From JAIXWP01 sp965247015 (GTDB taxonomy: Bacteria > Bacteroidota > Bacteroidia > Flavobacteriales_D > Sanyastnellaceae), in the NCBI GenBank assembly GCA_965247015.1, contig CBDFGG010000003.1:1-64000 (forward strand): a stretch of DNA of 64,000 nt, read 5' to 3'. A model generated the notes under the pieces. It was not told the origin of the DNA, searched no databases, and saw only the letters and a list, made by a program, of their open reading frames with translations. The position numbers were made by a program, and so were the translations under genes. Of this stretch, positions 60,768 to 64,000 are shown one piece after another (the stretch's first letter is position 1; every line of letters begins with the position of its first letter).

Positions 60768-61817
60768 ATGGCTACAGAAATCGCCGGAAAGAAAAAAACG
60801 GAAGCGAAGGCTAGTACTTCGAAGGGTGCGAGTAAGTTTACCAAGGAGACTTATATCAAGTGGCACCGTGAGATGTTGTTGATGCGCAAGTTTGAAGAGA
60901 AATGCGGTCAGCTCTATATCCAACAAAAATTTGGTGGCTTCTGCCACTTGTATATCGGACAAGAAGCCATTCTTTCGGGAATGATGGCAGCGATCCGCAA
61001 AGACGATAAAGTAATCACAGCATATCGCGACCACGCTCATCCATTGGTAATGGGTACAGACCCAAAGCTTGTAATGGCTGAATTGTATGGTAAAGCAACT
61101 GGTACATCAAAAGGAAAAGGTGGATCGATGCACATGTTTGACAAAGAGAATAACCTCTTCGGTGGACATGGTATTGTTGGTGCACAAATTCCAATGGGTG
61201 CTGGTATTGCATTCGCTGATAAATACAAAGGCAATGACAGTGTTACACTTACATTCTTCGGAGACGGTGCAGCGCGTCAGGGTGCTTTATTCGAAACATT
61301 CAACATGGCAATGACTTGGAAAATTCCAGTCATTTTCATCATTGAAAATAACCAGTACGCGATGGGTACTTCTATCGAGCGTACTTCTAACGTCACTGAT
61401 TTGAGTAAGCTCGGACTTTCATTTGAAATGCCAAGTGAAACCGTAGACGGAATGAGACCAGAAGCAGTTTGCGAAGCAATTGAAAGAGCTGCGGCACGAG
61501 CGAGAGCTGGTGAAGGACCAACATTGTTGGATATCCGCACTTATCGCTACAAAGGTCACTCGATGTCTGACCCACAGAAGTACCGCACGAAAGATGAGGT
61601 TGCTGAATACCAAGAGCAAGATCCAATCGAACACGTGTTACGCGTAATTCGTGAAAACAAGTGGATGACAGAAGGCGAGATCGAAGCCGTTGAAGCCGAC
61701 ATCAAGCGCATCGTTGAAGAGTCTGTTAAGTTTGCTGAAGAGTCTCCTCTTCCAGAAGCTGACGAACTTTACAAGGACGTTTATTCTCACGATGATTATC
61801 CATACGTGAAGGACTAA
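60768..61817 (+). CDS. pdhA: pyruvate dehydrogenase E1 component, alpha subunit
   Basis: The alpha subunit of the heterotetrameric pyruvate dehydrogenase E1, which decarboxylates pyruvate on thiamine diphosphate. The 349-residue protein has a Lys/Ala/Thr-rich N-terminal 25 residues, then the family core: FGGFCHLYIGQEAI near 58, the TPP motif FGDGAARQGALFETFN ending in IIENNQYAMGTS near 165-205, and TYRYKGHSMSDPQKYR near 265, the loop phosphorylated in eukaryotes. It precedes pdhC by 37 bases. The beta subunit gene is not in the window and is expected elsewhere, as often in Bacteroidota. Confidence 0.94.
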   Translation: MATEIAGKKKTEAKASTSKGASKFTKETYIKWHREMLLMRKFEEKCGQLYIQQKFGGFCHLYIGQEAILSGMMAAIRKDDKVITAYRDHAHPLVMGTDPKLVMAELYGKATGTSKGKGGSMHMFDKENNLFGGHGIVGAQIPMGAGIAFADKYKGNDSVTLTFFGDGAARQGALFETFNMAMTWKIPVIFIIENNQYAMGTSIERTSNVTDLSKLGLSFEMPSETVDGMRPEAVCEAIERAAARARAGEGPTLLDIRTYRYKGHSMSDPQKYRTKDEVAEYQEQDPIEHVLRVIRENKWMTEGEIEAVEADIKRIVEESVKFAEESPLPEADELYKDVYSHDDYPYVKD

Positions 61818-61854
61818 TTAGACATTCATAAATCGTTTTAAGAAAAAAGATACT

Positions 61855-63114
61855 ATGGCGGAAATTATTCGCATGCCGAAACTAAGTGATACCATGACAG
61901 ATGGTACAGTTGCAGTATGGCATAAGAAAGTTGGAGATAAAGTAAAGTCTGGCGAATTGCTAGCTGAAATCGAAACCGATAAGGCTACAATGGAATTTGA
62001 ATCTTTTGAAGATGGTGTCCTTTTGCACATCGGTGTAGAAAAAGGTAGTTCAGCTCCAGTTGATTCATTGTTGGCCATTCTCGGAAAAGAAGGTGAAGAT
62101 ATCTCTGCATTGTTGAGTGGCGCTTCTGCACCTGCAGCAGCTCCTGCGGCAAAGGCAGAGCCAACTCCAGCGGCAGCACCAGCACCAGCTCCTGCGCCTG
62201 CTCCAGTAGCAGTTGCAGTTGCAGCACCAGCGGCTGTGGCAGCAGCACCATCTTCTAATGGTCGCGTGAAAGCTTCTCCTCTTGCGAAAAAAATCGCTGA
62301 AGACAAAGGAATCGATATTCAACAAGTAGCTGGAAGCGGCGATGGTGGACGCATTGTACGTAGAGATATCGAATCATTCACGCCTGCAGCTGCAGCAAGT
62401 GCAGGTCGCACATACAATGTGACAGCAGGTGTAGAAAGCTACACTGAAGAGAGCGTTTCTCAAATGAGAAAAACAATCGCTCGCCGTCTTGCAGAAAGTA
62501 AATTCTCTGCACCTCACTTCTATCTCACAATGGAGATTGATATGGATGGTGCCATTGCTGCAAGAACTTCTGTAAATGCATCAGGTGATGTAAAAATTTC
62601 GTTCAATGATATGGTGGTGAAAGCGTGTGCACTTGCACTTCGCAAGCACCCTAAAATCAACTCTTCTTGGAGAGGTGATACCATCCGTTACAACGAACAC
62701 GTACATATTGGTGTAGCTGTAGCAGTTGACGAAGGTCTTCTTGTTCCTGTAGTTCGTTTCGCTGACTCAAAAGGCTTTGCGCAGATTGGTGCAGAAGTAA
62801 AATCATTCGCTGAAAAAGCAAAGTCAAAGAAACTTCAACCATCCGATTGGGAAGGAAATACATTCACCATTTCTAATCTTGGAATGTTTGGTATCGATGA
62901 GTTTACTGCTATCATCAACCCACCAGATGCTTGTATTCTTGCGGTAGGTGCAATCAAGCAAGTACCTGTTGTGAAGAAAGGCGCAGTGGTTCCAGGAAAT
63001 GTTATGAAAGTAACATTGAGCTGTGATCACCGTGTTGTAGATGGTGCTTCTGGAGCGGCTTTCCTACAGACGTTGAAGTTATATTTAGAGAACCCAGTAA
63101 TGATGCTTGCATAA
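61855..63114 (+). CDS. pdhC: pyruvate dehydrogenase E2 (dihydrolipoamide acetyltransferase)
   Basis: E2 transfers the acetyl group from lipoyl to CoA. The 419-residue protein has one lipoyl domain (about 1-78) with the lipoyl Lys in EIETDKATMEF, an Ala/Pro-rich flexible linker (about 83-135), a peripheral subunit-binding domain (about 138-172, ASPLAKKIAEDKGIDIQQVAG) and the acyltransferase core (about 190-419) with the catalytic SCDHRVVDGASGAAF near 385. A single lipoyl domain is fewer than the three of E. coli. E1beta and E3 genes are not adjacent. Confidence 0.95.
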   Translation: MAEIIRMPKLSDTMTDGTVAVWHKKVGDKVKSGELLAEIETDKATMEFESFEDGVLLHIGVEKGSSAPVDSLLAILGKEGEDISALLSGASAPAAAPAAKAEPTPAAAPAPAPAPAPVAVAVAAPAAVAAAPSSNGRVKASPLAKKIAEDKGIDIQQVAGSGDGGRIVRRDIESFTPAAAASAGRTYNVTAGVESYTEESVSQMRKTIARRLAESKFSAPHFYLTMEIDMDGAIAARTSVNASGDVKISFNDMVVKACALALRKHPKINSSWRGDTIRYNEHVHIGVAVAVDEGLLVPVVRFADSKGFAQIGAEVKSFAEKAKSKKLQPSDWEGNTFTISNLGMFGIDEFTAIINPPDACILAVGAIKQVPVVKKGAVVPGNVMKVTLSCDHRVVDGASGAAFLQTLKLYLENPVMMLA

Positions 63115-63134
63115 GCGTTTTACTTATAAAATAT

Positions 63135-63163
63135 AAAAGGGCTTTCCTCAGGAAGGCCCTTTT
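63135..63163 (+). terminator. intrinsic terminator of pdhA-pdhC
   Basis: Stem AAAAGGGCTTTCCT (63135-63148) / AGGAAGGCCCTTTT (63150-63163) with one G-U pair and a one-base apex, followed by CATTTTTTCC. It ends just before the GreA-like gene start. Confidence 0.88.
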
Positions 63164-63176
63164 CATTTTTTCCAAA

Positions 63177-63623
63177 ATGAATAAAAGAGAATTACTCGAC
63201 TATTGCATCGGTATCATCGAAGAAAAAACTTCGCAGATTGAGCGTGCATTGCAAGAATTAAGGGAAGGTGCAGAAAGTGAGTCCAAAAGTACTTCAGGTG
63301 ACAAGCACGAAACAGGAAGAGCGATGATGCACCTAGAGCAAGAGCAACTTACCAAGCAACTGGGAGAATGGCGCAATCAAATGCAACAATTAGTTGGATT
63401 GAAAAATGCAACCCCACAACCGAACGTTCATTCGGGTAGTCTTATCACGACTGATAAAGGTATATTTTTTATCTCTACAGCAATCGGAAAGGTACAATGG
63501 AAGGATGAATACATTTTTGTAATATCTCCGCAATCGCCTATCGGAAGGGCTTTTTTAGGTAAAAAAGAAAAAGAAGTGATTGCCTTTCAACAAACAAGTT
63601 ATACCATTCTTGAAATAGACTAG
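63177..63623 (+). CDS. GreA/GreB-like protein
   Basis: A 148-residue protein with an N-terminal coiled-coil (about 1-75, EEKTSQIERALQELREGAE; MHLEQEQLTKQLGEWRNQMQQL) and a C-terminal domain resembling that of transcription factors GreA/GreB (GSLITTDKGIFFISTAIGKVQ near 90; VISPQSPIGRAFLGKKEKEVI near 118). Relatives are often mislabelled 3-oxoacyl-ACP synthase in databases. The two acidic tip residues typical of Gre coiled coils are not clear, so a role at the RNA polymerase secondary channel is possible but uncertain. The end overlaps the symporter gene by 4 bases. Confidence 0.7.
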   Translation: MNKRELLDYCIGIIEEKTSQIERALQELREGAESESKSTSGDKHETGRAMMHLEQEQLTKQLGEWRNQMQQLVGLKNATPQPNVHSGSLITTDKGIFFISTAIGKVQWKDEYIFVISPQSPIGRAFLGKKEKEVIAFQQTSYTILEID

Positions 63624-64000
63624 ACTGTTTTTTTCTTAGAAAAAATATAAAGACCTAAAAATGTAAGTGCTCCATTAATGATGAGCAATTCCAATCCGAA
63701 TTTATACCCACCCAATTTTTCTACAGGAATATAACTGAGACCAATGGTGATCAAAGGCGCAACAACGCAGATCACAGGAGTGAGCTTATCTACTACCGAG
63801 CGCTTGGTTAGAATACCAAAAGCAAATAAACCTAGAAGAGGTCCATACGTATATCCCGCAATATCTAGCAACACATTGATGATGCTTTTATCATCTAACC
63901 ATTTAAAATAAAATACAAAGAGTAAGAATACACCTGCGAAGGCCAAGTGTACATTTTTGCGAAGTCGCATTTTTTGTTCTTCCGTGCTTTTCTGATCACG
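63620..64000 (-). CDS. sodium:solute symporter, C-terminal part (cut by window edge)
   Basis: The C-terminal 126 residues of a membrane transporter; the frame is open through base 64000, so the gene starts outside the window, and the ATG at 63970 is internal. The fragment holds about four membrane helices with LLDIAGYTYGPLLGLFAFGILTKR, a motif of Bacteroidota sodium:solute symporters of the SSS family. It overlaps the convergent GreA-like gene by 4 bases. The substrate cannot be judged from this part. Confidence 0.85.
   Translation of the reverse strand, partial: RDQKSTEEQKMRLRKNVHLAFAGVFLLFVFYFKWLDDKSIINVLLDIAGYTYGPLLGLFAFGILTKRSVVDKLTPVICVVAPLITIGLSYIPVEKLGGYKFGLELLIINGALTFLGLYIFSKKKTV

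Noticed and set aside
61818..62306. 162-residue Ala/Gly-rich frame on the minus strand
   Set aside because: It is the antisense of the pdhC lipoyl domain and Ala/Pro linker; low complexity explains the open frame.
1..64000. Mobile elements, defence islands, phage or BGC
   Set aside because: No transposase, integrase, restriction-modification, toxin-antitoxin pair, phage structural or NRPS/PKS genes were found; the genes form conserved chromosomal blocks.

Overview
The window is a piece of a Bacteroidota chromosome, most like the free-living Flavobacteriales/Cytophaga-type lineages. Several things point there: two proteins with type A sorting tails for the type IX secretion system (T9SS), the T9SS/gliding genes gldD, gldE and porX, a fused SecDF, a fused two-subunit 2-oxo acid dehydrogenase E1, tandem DUF1573 proteins, the Bacteroidota -7 promoter box TAnnTTTG in front of many genes, and few Shine-Dalgarno sequences. 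I see no phage, IS element, CRISPR array, plasmid origin or rRNA operon. Gene density is high and no stretch over 300 bases lacks a gene.

Layout. 1-1885: end of polyphosphate kinase, then exopolyphosphatase. 1949-11340: secreted and outer-membrane proteins, namely a 1211-residue repeat protein for T9SS, two DUF1573 proteins, a T9SS-tailed esterase-like hydrolase and a TonB-dependent receptor. 11470-18162: fused E1, psuG, an ABC exporter, a DUF922 protein whose metal motif looks broken, AlkB and TatA. 18264-26953 (minus): secDF, rpmB, and the run rsfS-ftsH-cdsA-psd-cinA. 27041-33724 (plus): birA, then a MarR-led fatty-acid beta-oxidation operon with a palindrome at the MarR start. 33766-40640 (minus): pabA-ridA-TPR-DUF4159-TIGR02757, then mutY, ssb, gldE, gldD; a 53-residue membrane protein gene sits between these groups on the plus strand. 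40765-45004 (plus): HU, a TPR protein, a 31-residue bS22/AURKAIP1-like protein, RNase G behind a large leader hairpin, and a proline-rich secreted protein. 45007-49845: HD phosphohydrolase, porX, tsaE, a small membrane protein, alanine dehydrogenase. 49842-56911: pheT and a cyanophycin set (isoaspartyl peptidase and cphB on minus, cphA divergent). 56908-64000: a conserved unknown, a MORN/TonB-C protein, tRNA-Pro(GGG), a lipoprotein, a cyclophilin, pheS, pdhA-pdhC, a GreA-like protein and the end of a sodium:solute symporter.

How it works together. Most of the window is core metabolism and envelope biology. SecDF and TatA export proteins to the periplasm. PorX and GldD/GldE belong to T9SS regulation and gliding, and the two sorting-tailed proteins are likely T9SS cargo. 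The beta-oxidation operon and PDH E1alpha/E2 feed acetyl-CoA. The cyanophycin genes can make and fully degrade an Asp/Arg nitrogen store. I found no clearly new multi-gene system. The best leads are the MarR operator, the RNase G leader hairpin, the inverted repeat before pdhA, very short promoter-to-start distances at several genes, the tiny bS22-like gene, the altered DUF922 motif and the 13-copy Cys/Asp repeat array.
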